A stretch of 64,000 bases of DNA. It comes from Xenoacremonium recifei. Lineage: Eukaryota > Ascomycota > Sordariomycetes > Hypocreales > Nectriaceae. The position numbers were made by a program, and so were the translations under genes. The stretch lies in assembly GCA_012184525.1 (NCBI GenBank), contig WOFQ01000014.1, forward strand, positions 496,001-560,000, written 5' to 3'. Below, one piece after another: positions 33,235-44,063 of the stretch; position 1 is the stretch's first letter, and the number at the start of each line of letters is the position of its first letter. The notes below the pieces were generated by a model. The model was not told the origin of the DNA. It saw only the letters and a program-made list of their open reading frames with translations, and searched no databases.

Positions 33235-34566
33235 TTATTTCCTGGCACTTGATGCCGCCTTGTCCCCATTCCTCAAGAGTGACCCTCTTGGCTTCATGGG
33301 CGTTGATTGTCCAAATGAACTCCCTGACAACCTGCTCTGAGGTGTACCAATTTTGCTCCATAGTCTTTGTGCCGCAGGCGTCAGCCCTCCTGACACCCTC
33401 GGACTACTTGGAAACTTAGGTACTGGTGTCTGGTCCACCTTCCCCGTCAAGCCGTTTCTTGTCGATTCTTTCTTTGACCTCGATATCTTCTCAACCATAC
33501 GTTCATGGAGACTTTCCCGGCTTCGCTGCTCCTGGATTTTGAAGGGATTTATCGTAGCGTCGCCGGGACCAAGATCAATGATAGGTTCATCCGGGACCGG
33601 TTCAACCTCATCTTCGTCATCCACAAAGGCATATCCATTCACCCTGGGCGTCTCACCACCGCCAACGACACTCGAGTCCTGGTCTGCCCTGCGAGGTTTG
33701 CCCGAGATAGCATCGCGTACTGAAGACATGGTAGGCGAAGGTGGCCGCGCTGGTATTTGAGGTTGCGGCATTCTCGTGTTCTCGTAAACGATGGATTTGG
33801 GTGCCATCTTGGAAGCTTCTTCCGCTTTCTGTGCAACAGTGGCGACACCATCAACTCCATCAGGGGCAAACATCAACTGGTTGCGGGGGTTGGCGCGCCA
33901 GCTATCCGGCCGGGCAGGACGATCGTCTTTGTCTTTGATGGCTAGTCGGTCTCGTTTGAATCCGTCGTCAACCAAGCTCCGCGTCTCTTTCAGCTTGTCC
34001 TCGACTTCCTTTTGCTTGATCATCTGCTTTGAAGGAAGCTTGTTGCCTCTCCAGAGCCACGCGTACTTGTCGGCCTTCTTCTGATTTTGCTTATCGACCA
34101 ACTTGTAGAAGCTTTCGTTGTCTTCGCTTGTATAAGTGGCTTGGAATTGTGAGAGTGTCATGCTAGTGTTGATACGGGGCTGCGGTGCTGGAGCCTGAGA
34201 GACGACTGTGCCAGGCGTATCTCCAACATAACCGGCAGGAGTTTTGTCTCCGGGCAGAGACGAGCGACTCTGAACCGGCCGTTGTCTCCCAGGCGTCATA
34301 ACATGTCGTAATCGGCGTCCAGCACTTGATATCCAGGCAGAATCTTTAGATTCTAGTGCATCCAGGTACTCTTGCTGTGTCTCGGTCTCTAGAAGGCCCG
34401 GGAAAAAGTCCCTGGCAATAATCTGGGAGAGAGTTTCGGTATATGAGTCCTCATCAAGAACCTGCTTGGGGCGTTTGATCTTCTTGGCTGGCGGAGGCGG
34501 GGCCATCAGATCCGTGTCCTGTCTCTTTCGAACCAACGCCCGAGAGCTGCCTGGCGACGACGCCAT
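33235..34566 (-). CDS. ESS2: ESS2/DGCR14-type splicing-associated protein
   Basis: Single exon of 443 residues from MASSPGSSRALVRKRQ; an in-frame Met 27 codons upstream (34647) gives a less likely extension. The family (human ESS2, S. pombe Bis1) is nuclear and associates with the spliceosomal C complex. The conserved N-terminal domain reads KRPKQVLDEDSYTETLSQII, then ARDFFPGLLE and QQEYLDALESKD. Middle motifs include MTLSQFQATYTSEDNESFYK, KYAWLW and NQLMFAPDG. The C-terminal part carries FKIQEQRSRESLHERM and the late LTPAAQRLWSKI, both typical of the family. Divergent from PPT1 across ~690 bp. Confidence 0.92.
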   Translation of the reverse strand: MASSPGSSRALVRKRQDTDLMAPPPPAKKIKRPKQVLDEDSYTETLSQIIARDFFPGLLETETQQEYLDALESKDSAWISSAGRRLRHVMTPGRQRPVQSRSSLPGDKTPAGYVGDTPGTVVSQAPAPQPRINTSMTLSQFQATYTSEDNESFYKLVDKQNQKKADKYAWLWRGNKLPSKQMIKQKEVEDKLKETRSLVDDGFKRDRLAIKDKDDRPARPDSWRANPRNQLMFAPDGVDGVATVAQKAEEASKMAPKSIVYENTRMPQPQIPARPPSPTMSSVRDAISGKPRRADQDSSVVGGGETPRVNGYAFVDDEDEVEPVPDEPIIDLGPGDATINPFKIQEQRSRESLHERMVEKISRSKKESTRNGLTGKVDQTPVPKFPSSPRVSGGLTPAAQRLWSKIGTPQSRLSGSSFGQSTPMKPRGSLLRNGDKAASSARK

Positions 34567-35254
34567 GGTGACGGGAAGCCGCCTTGGCGTTAGCAACTCG
34601 CGAGACCAGATGAGTGTGTAATGAGGCGTGAAAGACGGCCAGGCCAAGTCAAAACAGGGACGATATGCAGGTTCGAGAAGTTCTTTGTTGTATGGCGCGA
34701 TGTGAAATTGAAGCTGATTGATAACTCTGAAGATGCGACGTCGAATCTAGCAGCCTACAAGGTCCGGGGTGGTGGGGCCGTGCGAGATCTGCCTGTCTGC
34801 ATGAAGGTATGCATTTATCCGATCTCCAGTCTCCGGCCCGTCGGTGGCGATCTGATAATCCCAGTTGGGGGCGCGCACGCTGCAGCTTACTGGTTTAGGC
34901 TTGGGCCATAGGGCACTCCGGCGCCTGAACGGCAAAATTGGGGAGCTGCCAACGGTGCCTGGAAGCTTCGCTAACCTCCACAGCTCCACCGACGTTCGCC
35001 TCGAAGCCGAGCCCAGTTCTCGACCGAAGCATCTTTCTTTCTTTCCTTCTCGGACTTCCTTGTGACGAACATTTCTGGGTGGCGTTGCGCATTCGCCTTT
35101 TCTGCCGCGGGCCTCGCATTCATTGCAAGCATTCCAGCATATACTTCTCTTCGTTCCTGCACCTTGAATCGCATTCGCATTATCTCCGACGCCTATCGTG
35201 AAGAGTCTCCGAACCGCAGCCCCTCCCTTCGTCGCGACAAATATTTCCGTCATC
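34567..35254. other. Divergent promoter region, ESS2 / PPT1
   Basis: About 690 bp between start codons. The part near PPT1 is CT-rich like a fungal leader. No gene supported. Confidence 0.5.
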
Positions 35255-37029
35255 ATGGCACAACAGGCTGTCGAGTTCAAGAACCAGGGCAACAAGGCCT
35301 TTGCGGCGGGAGACTGGCCCCATGCCGTCGAGTTATATACGAAAGCGATCGAACTGAACGACAAGGAACCTACTTTCTTCACCAACCGAGCGCAAGTCCG
35401 TCTGCCCCTCGCCCCCGATGTCTTGAGTCGATCGCGAATTCTGCACAGAGAGATCTCTAGCTGACATGGTCTGTTTCCCTTCGATAGGCGCACATAAAGA
35501 GTGAGGCATATGGATACGCTATTGCCGATGCCACCAAGGCTCTCGAGCTCAACCCCAAACTTGTCAAGGTGAGTCAGTCGCCCTTTTCGGGAGTCGCAAT
35601 ACTGATATGGCCAACTTCATACAGGCATACTACCGCCGAGGTCTGGCAAAGACTGCAATTCTCCGCCCGAAAGATGCTATCGACGATTTCAAGGAGTGTG
35701 TCAGGCTCGATCCCAGCAATAAGGATGCGCGCCTTAAATTGGAGGACTGCAAGAAGATTGTGCGACAACTGGCTTTCTTCGCTGCTATAAAGGTCGGGGA
35801 CGAGCCCTCGGCTGCCGAGGGTCTTGACCTGGACTCTATGGTTGTTGAGCCAGAGTACGATGGGGTGCGATTAGGAGACACCATGACCCAGGAGTTCATC
35901 GACGATATGACGGAGAGATTCAAGACTGGCAAGAAAATCCACCGCAAATACGTCTACCAAATCGTCCTTGCTGTTAAGAAGCTCGTGTACGACGAACCGA
36001 CAATGGTTGAGGTGGAAATTCCGGACGACGTGGAACTGACTGTCTGTGGTGACACTCATGGTAGGATTCTTGCAAGTTTTGGCTGCTTCATTTCTGACCT
36101 TTTGCAGGCCAATACTTCGATCTCATGGAACTTTTCCGCCTCAATGGAACTCCTAGCGACAAACACTGGTATCTCTTCAACGGCGACTTCGTAGACCGAG
36201 GGTCATGGTCGACCGAGATCGCCTTACTTTTGTATGCCAACAAGTGGTTGCGACCCAATAACTTCTTCCTTAACCGAGGCAACCATGAAACCGACGACAT
36301 GAACCGCGTCTATGGCTTCGAGGGAGAATGTCGAGCCAAATACAATGAGAGGTAATTGTTCGAATGATGTGATCCCCGAGTCGATTGCTAACTACGAAAA
36401 AAGGGTGTTCAAGCTCTTCTCCGAGAGTTTCTCTGCTCTGCCACTCGCTACACTTATTGGAAGCAAATTCTTGGTCCTGCATGGTGGCCTCTTCTCCGAC
36501 GACAGTGTCACCCTAGATGATATTCGCAAGCTGAACCGACATGGTCAGCGACAACCCGGACAATCAGGCTTGATGATGGAGATGCTTTGGACCGATCCCC
36601 AGGAAGAGCCCGGTCGCGGGCCCAGCAAACGAGGTGTCGGAATGCAGTTTGGTCCCGATATCACCAAGCAATTCTGCGAAAAGAACGGCCTTGAGGCTGT
36701 CATCCGAAGTCACGAAGTCCGGATGGATGGTTATGAGGTCCAGCATGAAGGTAGATGTATTACTGGTATGTATCCGAGATACGGGCTTCCCTTTCTATCA
36801 CTGACTTGCTCTAGTCTTCTCTGCTCCGAAGTATTGCGATTCTACCGAGAACCGTGGAGCATACATCAACGTCAAGTCCGACTACAAACTCAATTACAAG
36901 CAGTTTGACGCAGTGCCGCATCCAGACATTAAGCCCATGGTAAGCTCGAATCCCTCTCAATCTGGACGAATTGATCTGACCAAATCTCAGGCGTATGCCC
37001 AAAACTCTCTTATGTCATCCCTGATGTAA
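35255..37029 (+). CDS. PPT1: Serine/threonine phosphatase 5 (TPR-PP2A type, 7 exons)
   Basis: Exons 35255-35395, 35488-35568, 35625-36060, 36108-36351, 36404-36765, 36815-36939 and 36991-37029 give 475 residues. PPT1/PP5 dephosphorylates Hsp90 and its clients; TPRs bind the Hsp90 tail (family knowledge). TPR repeats fill residues ~7-110 (AVEFKNQGNKAFAAGDWPHA, then SEAYGYAIADATKALELNP and AYYRRGLAKTAIL). The catalytic domain holds GDTHGQ near 216-221, GDFVDRGSW, RGNHET, then late histidines (HGGL, SHEVR) and FSAPKYCD. All metal-binding motifs are intact. The short last exon ends in SLMSSLM. Donor 1 is GTCCGT, weaker than the rest, but it is the only join that restores NRAQAHIKSEAYGYA. Confidence 0.95.
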
Positions 37030-37210
37030 GAGGGGGAGCTTTGGCGTTGTTCTGACTTGAGGCTGTGCGAGACGTTTGATGCTAGGCATTTTTCAGGCGT
37101 CTGGACCGGGTGCATTCGAGGATTCCTGACGGGAAATGTACACATACATCTATACCCATTGTGAAGAATATGGGCTTGTCTTTGGCTGGAAACAGTAAAC
37201 AGTAAAGGTT

Positions 37211-37684
37211 TCATGAATTCCATAAACGATCTTGACCGTCGCTTCCAATCATGGCCCCAAGCCAATCTGAGCATTGCCGTAGTCGCAAAACATGTTGGAT
37301 GTCGCCCTCGTTGCTTCCTCTCCAAGCAGTAATGGCTGCTGCGAATGCGCCCAGGTCAGGTCGTGGGACGCGGACCCAACATTCGTTCTTGTGAACTTTC
37401 AGTATGTCCAAGGAGATTGCAACACCATTGATGCCGAGAAACTGTTGTAAGGCCGCGGTGCAGTAGGCTTTGACTTGTAGATTATCCAGCTCCACGGGTT
37501 CGGGGCTGTCCGTTATGAGCTCGAGATGAGCGTAGGAAAATGGTGGCGATTTGATGGTGCAGGTCAGAATGTCGTGGGATTTGGGGATGTTTTTCTGTTC
37601 AAAAATAGAGCGTTCATGGTCTGGATCTGTGCTTTGCGTCATATTGAAATTTTCTTCCCGAGACCTCGCATTTGACTCTTTCAT
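37211..37684 (-). CDS. POP8: RNase P/MRP subunit POP8 (start uncertain)
   Basis: Small subunit of RNase P and RNase MRP, which process tRNA and rRNA precursors (family knowledge). The POP8 domain is clear: ILTCTIKSPPFSYAHLELIT, then LQVKAYCTAALQQFLG, ISLDILKVHKNECWVRVPR and DLGAFAAAITAW. The frame is open upstream as far as Met codons at 37858 and 37873, but the extra ~60 residues do not look like the family. A TATAAAA box on this strand lies at 37756-37762, inside the longer frame. I therefore prefer the Met at 37684 (158 residues) or 37642 (144), nearer to the ~133 residues of yeast Pop8. With the long form, its start codon would overlap that of SPT4 on the other strand. It converges with PPT1. 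Confidence 0.8.
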   Translation of the reverse strand: MKESNARSREENFNMTQSTDPDHERSIFEQKNIPKSHDILTCTIKSPPFSYAHLELITDSPEPVELDNLQVKAYCTAALQQFLGINGVAISLDILKVHKNECWVRVPRPDLGAFAAAITAWRGSNEGDIQHVLRLRQCSDWLGAMIGSDGQDRLWNS

Positions 37685-37755
37685 CAAGTACGGAGTACCA
37701 AACTCGATGAAGTTGGGACGCGGGAGGCTCCACGACCCGTTTCGTGCACACAAGC

Positions 37756-37762
37756 TTTTATA
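37756..37762 (-). promoter_or_regulatory. TATA box ahead of POP8
   Basis: TATAAAA on the minus strand, ~70 bp upstream of the Met at 37684 and ~115 bp upstream of the one at 37642. Its position favours the short POP8 start. Confidence 0.45.
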
Positions 37763-37856
37763 GGCATAAGCGCCACCGCCTTCAACTGCTGGGAGTTCTT
37801 TCAGCCTCATCCTTGGTGGCCTCGCAACCTTCTTCACCCACGCATCAACGTTCGCC

Positions 37857-38353
37857 ATGTCCACGTCGCCCAACTTCGTCGCTCCCGGCCAGCAGCGCTA
37901 CCTGCGCGCCTGCATGGTCTGCTCCATAGTCATGACCTACAGCGTGCGCGCGCCCTGTTCTCCTCCTCCTCCTCCTCCCCCGCCCTAGCTAACGACCGAC
38001 GCAGCGCTTCCGCGACGAGGGCTGTCCGAACTGCGAAGAATTCCTGCATCTCGCCGGATCGCAGGACCAGATCGAGAGCTGCACGTCGCAGGTCTTCGAG
38101 GGCGTCATCACGCTTGCTAACCCGGCGAAGTCGTGGGTCGCGAAGTGGCAGCGGCTCGATGGATATGTGGGCGGAATGTACGCGATCAAGGTGTCGGGGC
38201 AGCTGCCGGATGAGATTCGGACCACTCTCGAGGAGGAATATAGGATACAGTACATCCCGTGCGTATATTTACTGCGGAGTGTTGGAATCGTATGGATTGA
38301 CTGACTGACTATGTTGTAGGAGAGATGGCACGGAGACCGAGACGGATGCATGA
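37857..38353 (+). CDS. SPT4: Transcription elongation factor SPT4 (3 exons)
   Basis: Exons 37857-37943, 38005-38258 and 38320-38353 give 124 residues, the normal family size. SPT4 pairs with Spt5 to form DSIF, which keeps RNA polymerase II processive; the BUR1 kinase at the window start acts on the same complex (family knowledge). The four zinc ligands are seen as RACMVC and GCPNC, separated by the first intron. The core continues with QIESCTSQVFEGVITL, KSWVAKWQRLDGYVGGMYAI and KVSGQLPDEI. The last exon adds only RDGTETETDA. Introns are ~61 bp each. It is divergent from POP8 and converges with KIN17. Confidence 0.95.
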
Positions 38354-38586
38354 GCGAGAGAGATGACTGGCCCTTACGGTGTTCTTACGGGCGAATCAGG
38401 CGTTGGGTTACAGAGCAAGGGGCTTTTTGGTTTATTTCAGAACAGCAGGTGATTCAAAATCCATCTGTATTGTGACACCCATGACATATGGGTCATGGTA
38501 TATGGTATATGCACAACAAAATAATCATTCTACCAAACGCCAAGATCCAAACCAGTCTCGCCAACGCCGTCGTGATATACCCTAGC

Positions 38587-39640
38587 TTAGGAGCTCCTTT
38601 GCTTCTTGGAGGAAGGCATGCCAAACCCTGCTGAGCCTCGAGACCGTTTCCGTTCCATCTCCTCTTTCATGATTCTCTCCGCCTCGCTCATCTTTTTCGG
38701 TTCCTCCACCTTGCTTGATTTCTTTCCTGAGCTGAGCGCATTCTTTTTGGCTTGCGCAAAGACATTCTTTGTCTGTGGCTTGCCGCCCAATTTCATCGAA
38801 ATGCCACCGAATCCGGAGGCTTTTGGGGCCGGTTTCGCAGCCTCTACTGGACCTTCAGCTTCTGTATTTGTTGGTCCTGACTTCGGGTCTGCGCTTGGAG
38901 AGGCAGTATCCGTGACGGTGTTCTCAGTAGAAGCCTCCGGTTTGGCGCCGAAAGACAACTTGATCTTTGCGTCATCCTGGCGTTTGAGTTCTCGGTCTTC
39001 CTCCTTCTCCTCAGTCGATTTGCCCCGTGCCTCAGCAGTTGCTTGCGCTCGCCGAATCTGCTCTCGAATCATGCGTTGCTCCTGTTGTTCGTTGCCTTGA
39101 TCCTGTGCCTCTTTTCTTCGCAGCGCCTCCTGCCGGCGAAGCGCTTCGGGTGAATTATCGATCCATGCAATGTGAAGGCCCTTGTCATTCTCTTCCACCC
39201 GACATATTCCCTCGCGTCCTAGGTATTTGGCGAACTCGGTCAGTGATGGCCATTTCGTAGCGTTCATGTGGATGTGCTGCTTGTTGGCGATGTACTCTTG
39301 GTAAAACTTAGAGAGGTTAGCATCTGCAAGGCTGCGACGTTGGGCATGGAGAGATTCGTACCTGATTCATATGAACCTGCTTATCGCCATGGCCTGTCCT
39401 CAGCAAAAGAAGAAAGTCGTGGAGGAAGTCCTTGCTGAACTGGTCGATATGCTTCTTAGGGTCTTCGCCGATGAGGATCATCTGTCGCACGTGGCTCTCG
39501 GACTGCGTGTGCAGCTTGAAGCCATGCGCATCGGGCATCTGTCGCTCGCAAACCTGACAGTACCATCGCAGACGGCCGAGGCCCTTCCTTCGCATGCGGT
39601 TGGCGAGGTCCTTAACGGACCCGGCCTCGGCTTTGGGCAT
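38587..39640 (-). CDS. KIN17: KIN17/RTS2-type zinc-finger protein (2 exons)
   Basis: Exons 39362-39640 and 38587-39306 (55-bp intron, GTACGA...CTAAG with a GCTAAC branch) give 332 residues. KIN17 is a nuclear protein linked to DNA replication, repair and splicing. A C2H2-type finger lies near the N-terminus with ligands C28, C31, H44 and H50 (WYCQVCERQMPDAHGFKLHT). A winged-helix domain follows: LHDFLLLLRTGHGDKQVHMN, then across the splice FYQEYIANKQHIHMNATKW and LGREGICRVEEND. The second half is charged and coiled-coil-like (ALRRQEALRRKEAQDQG), ending with EAERIMKEEMERKRS and a basic tail. It lacks the C-terminal KOW domain of the longer human KIN17. Confidence 0.93.
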
Positions 39641-41037
39641 CTTTGGGCGATGGTGATGGTGGCGTGTGTTAGGGGGGAGGGTGAAGAAAAGAAAGTTGTG
39701 TCGATAAGCTAAAGAGGCGTCGATGCGATCGCGATTTGACGTCGACCTTAAGCAGCCCCACCTGACGGCACAGTCCCACTTTAAGACTGGAGGGCTCCGA
39801 ATACCAGGAACATTCCTTTATTGAGACGACAAGATCTTGATCACATAGGTTCGGCAAAGGAGGCTGTTGTAGTACAAGGACCGAAATGCCTTAGAGAGGC
39901 ATATGCACGGTTTCTTTTCGGCTTATATAAGCTATAATCCTATGAGTAAAGGGGTTCTAGAGGATTCCCCCGGAGCTTCGATATGCCAAATCCCCACGTC
40001 TAGAGAATCGTGGAGATTGTCCGGGGTCTCGGATTCTAAATTATTCAGCACACTTTTGCTCAAATCAAGCTCGCATATAGCGACATTATTATCTTAAAAG
40101 ATTCAAGATACTTTTTTTATTAAAACATCGATAAACAAGATTTCTACTGATCCCTACGGGAATTCGGAGCGTACTGTCTAAACCAGTGTTCAAAAGACTT
40201 CGACGAGTTTGATGTTCAACGTCATGCGTTGTGTGAATCAAGGTCGATTACGTCTATCATCTGAATCTGGTTGGACATGCAGTGATGCTGTGGCATTTAG
40301 CGGCTCCTGAGTTCTGACGACGCTCTACCTCGAGTGGCATGCATAGAACCATAGAGTGGTCTATGTACCACCAGGCGTATTAAACCTTAGGTCCAAGGGG
40401 TTTTCTTGTGAATCGGCATTTCCCGAATTATAAGTCTGGGCGTATCTCGGCCCTTGTCAGGAGGGCTCTGAGAAACATCTACCGATTGGAGGAAAAATGT
40501 ATGGGATGATGGTACCATACTAGGAGATAGTTATGACGCTGTCTATCTCTCCACAACATCGATTGGGTTCAACAGCCAGCCACACTCTACATGAGTGGGC
40601 GATTTAACGGTCTGTCACGGAGATGGGGCTGAAGTTTGAGTCAAAACGTCCTTGATTTCAGGCTTCAAACGCTGCTAATGTGTATCAAAATCCCATGTTG
40701 CCGAATTGTGTCATGGTGTCTGCCCTATTGCCTGACGACAGAAACACTCATGTCCAAGCTCCTAAACGCCATACAAGAAATCAGTGTAGAGTTGAGCCAT
40801 CCCTTTAGGTGGCAATAACCCCAAACATATGTATTTTCCGCTCTTCCGTTGCGCCGCATTGTGTACTCGTATCGTTATTGTTCGTGATGAGAGGGGCGAG
40901 GGCGTAGATTGCAACGCCAAGATGTGTGTCGGTTCGATGTGTCATGAAGTAACTTCCTCGACTTATTATCGAGAAATGTCATGAAGTCCAAGTATTATTT
41001 GACAATACTTGTATTGATTCCAGTCGACGCCGCCTCA
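39641..41037. other. Intergenic, partly AT-rich
   Basis: No gene supported. From ~39830 to ~40150 the DNA is clearly more AT-rich and rich in TA steps than its surroundings, with a short T tract near 40112. This could be a decayed repeat touched by RIP-type mutation, but no element is recognisable. Confidence 0.4.
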
Positions 41038-41253
41038 TCATGAGTGATACTCTGAGGGGCTGACGCCGTTGGTCAGAGTTGTTGAGCCAGCGTGACTGCG
41101 TCGACCCGATGACCGGCCGGGCAAATGCATGTTGGAAGCCTCCATCTGACGCTTGGTGTGGTCATGCATGAACCTCGCGTAGCTCGACAGGTCTTGAGGC
41201 GGAGGAGGAGAGATGGGGATGGAGACAAGGTAGGCGTCTTGACTGGCGGGCAT
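41038..41253 (-). CDS. Probable small protein of unknown function
   Basis: A 71-residue frame from MPASQDAYLVSIPI. It has a Pro-rich start (SPPPPQDLSSY), a short amphipathic segment (YARFMHDHTKRQMEA) and a Ser/Arg/Thr-rich tail. No signal peptide, membrane segment or cysteine cluster. I do not recognise a named family. Support comes from context: a TATAAA box ~190 bp upstream on the same strand, a CT-rich leader in between, and a good start context (ATCATCATGCCC). The frame extends 23 codons upstream to another Met (41322), in leader-like sequence, so I prefer the inner start. It shares a ~6 kb divergent spacer with the AIF-like gene, as often seen for condition-regulated genes. Confidence 0.5.
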   Translation of the reverse strand: MPASQDAYLVSIPISPPPPQDLSSYARFMHDHTKRQMEASNMHLPGRSSGRRSHAGSTTLTNGVSPSEYHS

Positions 41254-41440
41254 GATGATGGAGGATATGGTGGGACAGTTGTGATCAAGTGGTTGGTAGT
41301 GGTAGTGGTAGTGGCAGTACACAGATTATTGAGTTTAGGCCAATGGTCCGCACAAGGCTATGAGGTTTGAAGTGGTGGATTGTAAATCGCTGTAGAATGA
41401 AGAGATCGAGAGCGGGTATGAGGCTCGGGAGGAGTAGGGG

Positions 41441-41450
41441 TTTTATAAAG
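41441..41450 (-). promoter_or_regulatory. TATA box of the small gene at 41.0-41.25 kb
   Basis: CTTTATAAAA on the minus strand, followed by a ~190-bp CT-rich leader and then the start codon of the small gene. Confidence 0.5.
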
Positions 41451-41934
41451 ACAGGCGGGAGAGGGGGGGACAGTTCCATTCGAATGGGGGACCAGGCCGA
41501 CGCCGAAAGCCCAGGAGGGTTCAAGCTCGTGGACCCTTGGAAAGTGGAAAGTCTAGCACACACACCCTCTCGACGGCCACAACACCAATTGCAGCCAGGC
41601 CCATGGCGATCGGCGGTGATTGTCGGCGTGTTAGCGCAGGCGGATGGCGTAACTCCAGCGCAGGGATGTGCTGCAGGCCCCACGCCGCCTTTCTCACGGC
41701 TCTCTGCTGCTTCAGGGTCCTTTCCCAGGCCAGTCTTGCCACTGTCTTGATCGCGCCGGCCATCGTCACTTGCGTCTCGCGGATGAAGTCAGTTGCGAAA
41801 AGGCCAGGAGCCAAGACCCTGCTGATCCGGGCGGCACTGAAGTCATGCCTCCTCGCACGATGTCATTGAGCGGCTGCTAATCAGCGCTGCGAGTCTGCTG
41901 CTATCGTCAGATGTCTGGCGAGACGGCTGCAGGT

Positions 41935-41982
41935 CCATCCATCCGCGTTGGGCCCAGGATGGATGGATGGATGGATGGATGG
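41935..41982. repeat. (GGAT)n array with inverted CCATCCATCC arm
   Basis: Six and a half perfect GGAT units (41957-41982) are preceded by CCATCCATCC (41935-41944) across a 12-bp spacer, giving a perfect 10-bp stem. Confidence 0.85.
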
Positions 41983-44063
41983 CCTGCTGTTTGCTGCCAG
42001 CACCGCTCCTCTCCGCATTCATTCAACGGCGGATCAGGCGGCTTTCGAGAAAATACGCGGGACGATGGCATTGTCCCGGCTCGACGTGCATGTACTTCTC
42101 ACACACACACGCACCAGAGTCGGCACTCTGCGAAACGGTCTCTCGTCTGGAAACGGCGGACTCAAAGCCAAGCGGCACGACCACAACAAACCTGCAAGGA
42201 TCAGCGCCGGTCCTCTTCTTGCTGCACGACGGCGGATTGGCCTAATTGATGTGTTGCGCCGACGCTTTCAGATCAACAGACGGAGAGGATCTTGGGCAGC
42301 GGCAGTGGGTCGCTGTGAACTCGAAGACATGGAGTCAAGGTTCAAAGTTCCTCGGCGAGTGAGAGGAGGTGGAGCAGCCATCCGCTCGCAGTGATTGGCC
42401 CGTGTCAGATGAGGCCATCGCAAGCCGCCGCGGGGAGGGCATTTCCAGGGTCTTGCGGTGTTGACCGCCCACCTTGCCGCAGAGGGTCAAGAGCGGGCAT
42501 GGGCCATGGCATTCTCCCGCTTCTCCATGATCCCGAACCAAATTTCCGATCTCAAGAGCCAAATCACCATGCACGCGTGGCCCTGAACGCGTGCCGCCCC
42601 CGGATTCCCATCTTATTTAAGCCAGACAGGCCCCAACGGTCGCAGAAAGCGTTTGGAGGGTTCTTTCTTCTTTTCCCGCCTTTTTTTGGGCCATCCTGAG
42701 TGCAAGGTGATGGATGCCATTCCCACCTGGTGCGTTTTGCCGAGCAGCGTGACAACATCGCACAAGCACAGCGTGGCCCTGCACTGACGTCGCTTTGCCC
42801 CTCCATCTTCGCACACGGTGGTGCGTTTTCAAAACGGACTGAATCGAAACGGTGCGTCGTTCATCTGGGCCAGTCCAGTCGAAGCTGGTCTTGTCGTTAC
42901 GTCGAAGGCGAAATGCGCTGTGGCAGCCGCAACCCCAGCGTGAAAGGCAAAGTGGACCAATGACGGCATGCCTGAGGTCACTTCCCGCCACGACCGGACG
43001 CCGCACCCGCTGACATCACTCCCCGCCCGGACCAACCACCGTCCGGCGCCGCGAAACGCTACCAATCCGGCGACGTTTCCCTCCATGTACGTCGGCGGAT
43101 TTGCCTCTGCCGTCACCGTCTACGTGCAGTGCAGCTCAATGGATAACCTCCCCCACCGTCTCCTCACCGTTTCTGATGATAGTCGGGGGGTGCTTCTGCG
43201 TCACTCGAATGCCCTCCTGAGTCGAGCGTGTTGGGGCCCATGATCGGCCCCCTTGTTGAATGATTAACATCTAAGCTTTTGGCTTGGCTCCTGTGCTCTT
43301 GGCCATACAGAGTCGCAAGATCCCCAGCACGGGCGGGGACTCGGTCGAATCTCAGCCTTACTTTGCCTTTCCTGTGTGGTTTGCGCCAGCACGTGATGAC
43401 GACATCGTCAAACGGTGAGGCTCAACTTGGCTTGAGGCGCGAAGCTCTCTTTCCTTCCTTGGATGCTTCATGATCGCATTGGGTTGTCTCAGTTGGGATC
43501 TGCGGTAAGACTCAACCGGCGGCGTGCCGTAATTGTGCGGGGAGGCGTGAGGCTTTCTTCCATGTCACACACCAAGCTTTCTTGATACTTCCTTGACGGC
43601 GGCTGTGGCAGGATGAATGACATGCAGAGCCCTTGACGCACGAGACGTCATGCCAACTTCCGCCAGAATCTTCTTTTTTTGCAAACATCACGCAGTTGGT
43701 GTACCTGGCCCATAGTATTACGTGGGATGTCGTCTTGGCCGCAGAGGCGCATTCTCGGGAGAGCCCGCTGATGTAGAGGGTTGCATCATGACATAGATGC
43801 TCAGGGATCTCACGATGCATCCGGTACAAAGGGAGTGACGTCGAGTTTGTCGCCTTCCAGATGCATCCCGTCAATGTCAGATCTTGAGGCTTAATCTGAA
43901 GATGTCATTCAGACAGTCTGATTCAACCCTTCTCGGGAGATAACCATCATTGCATCAGCGCCGCAGGTTCGTTGCTTGCCCTAATAGACAGGCGACTACG
44001 GAGGTACTTGAGAGCACGACACCACTCTGAAAGGCTGTCAGGGATGTTTAGCTTGTGGGAGCG

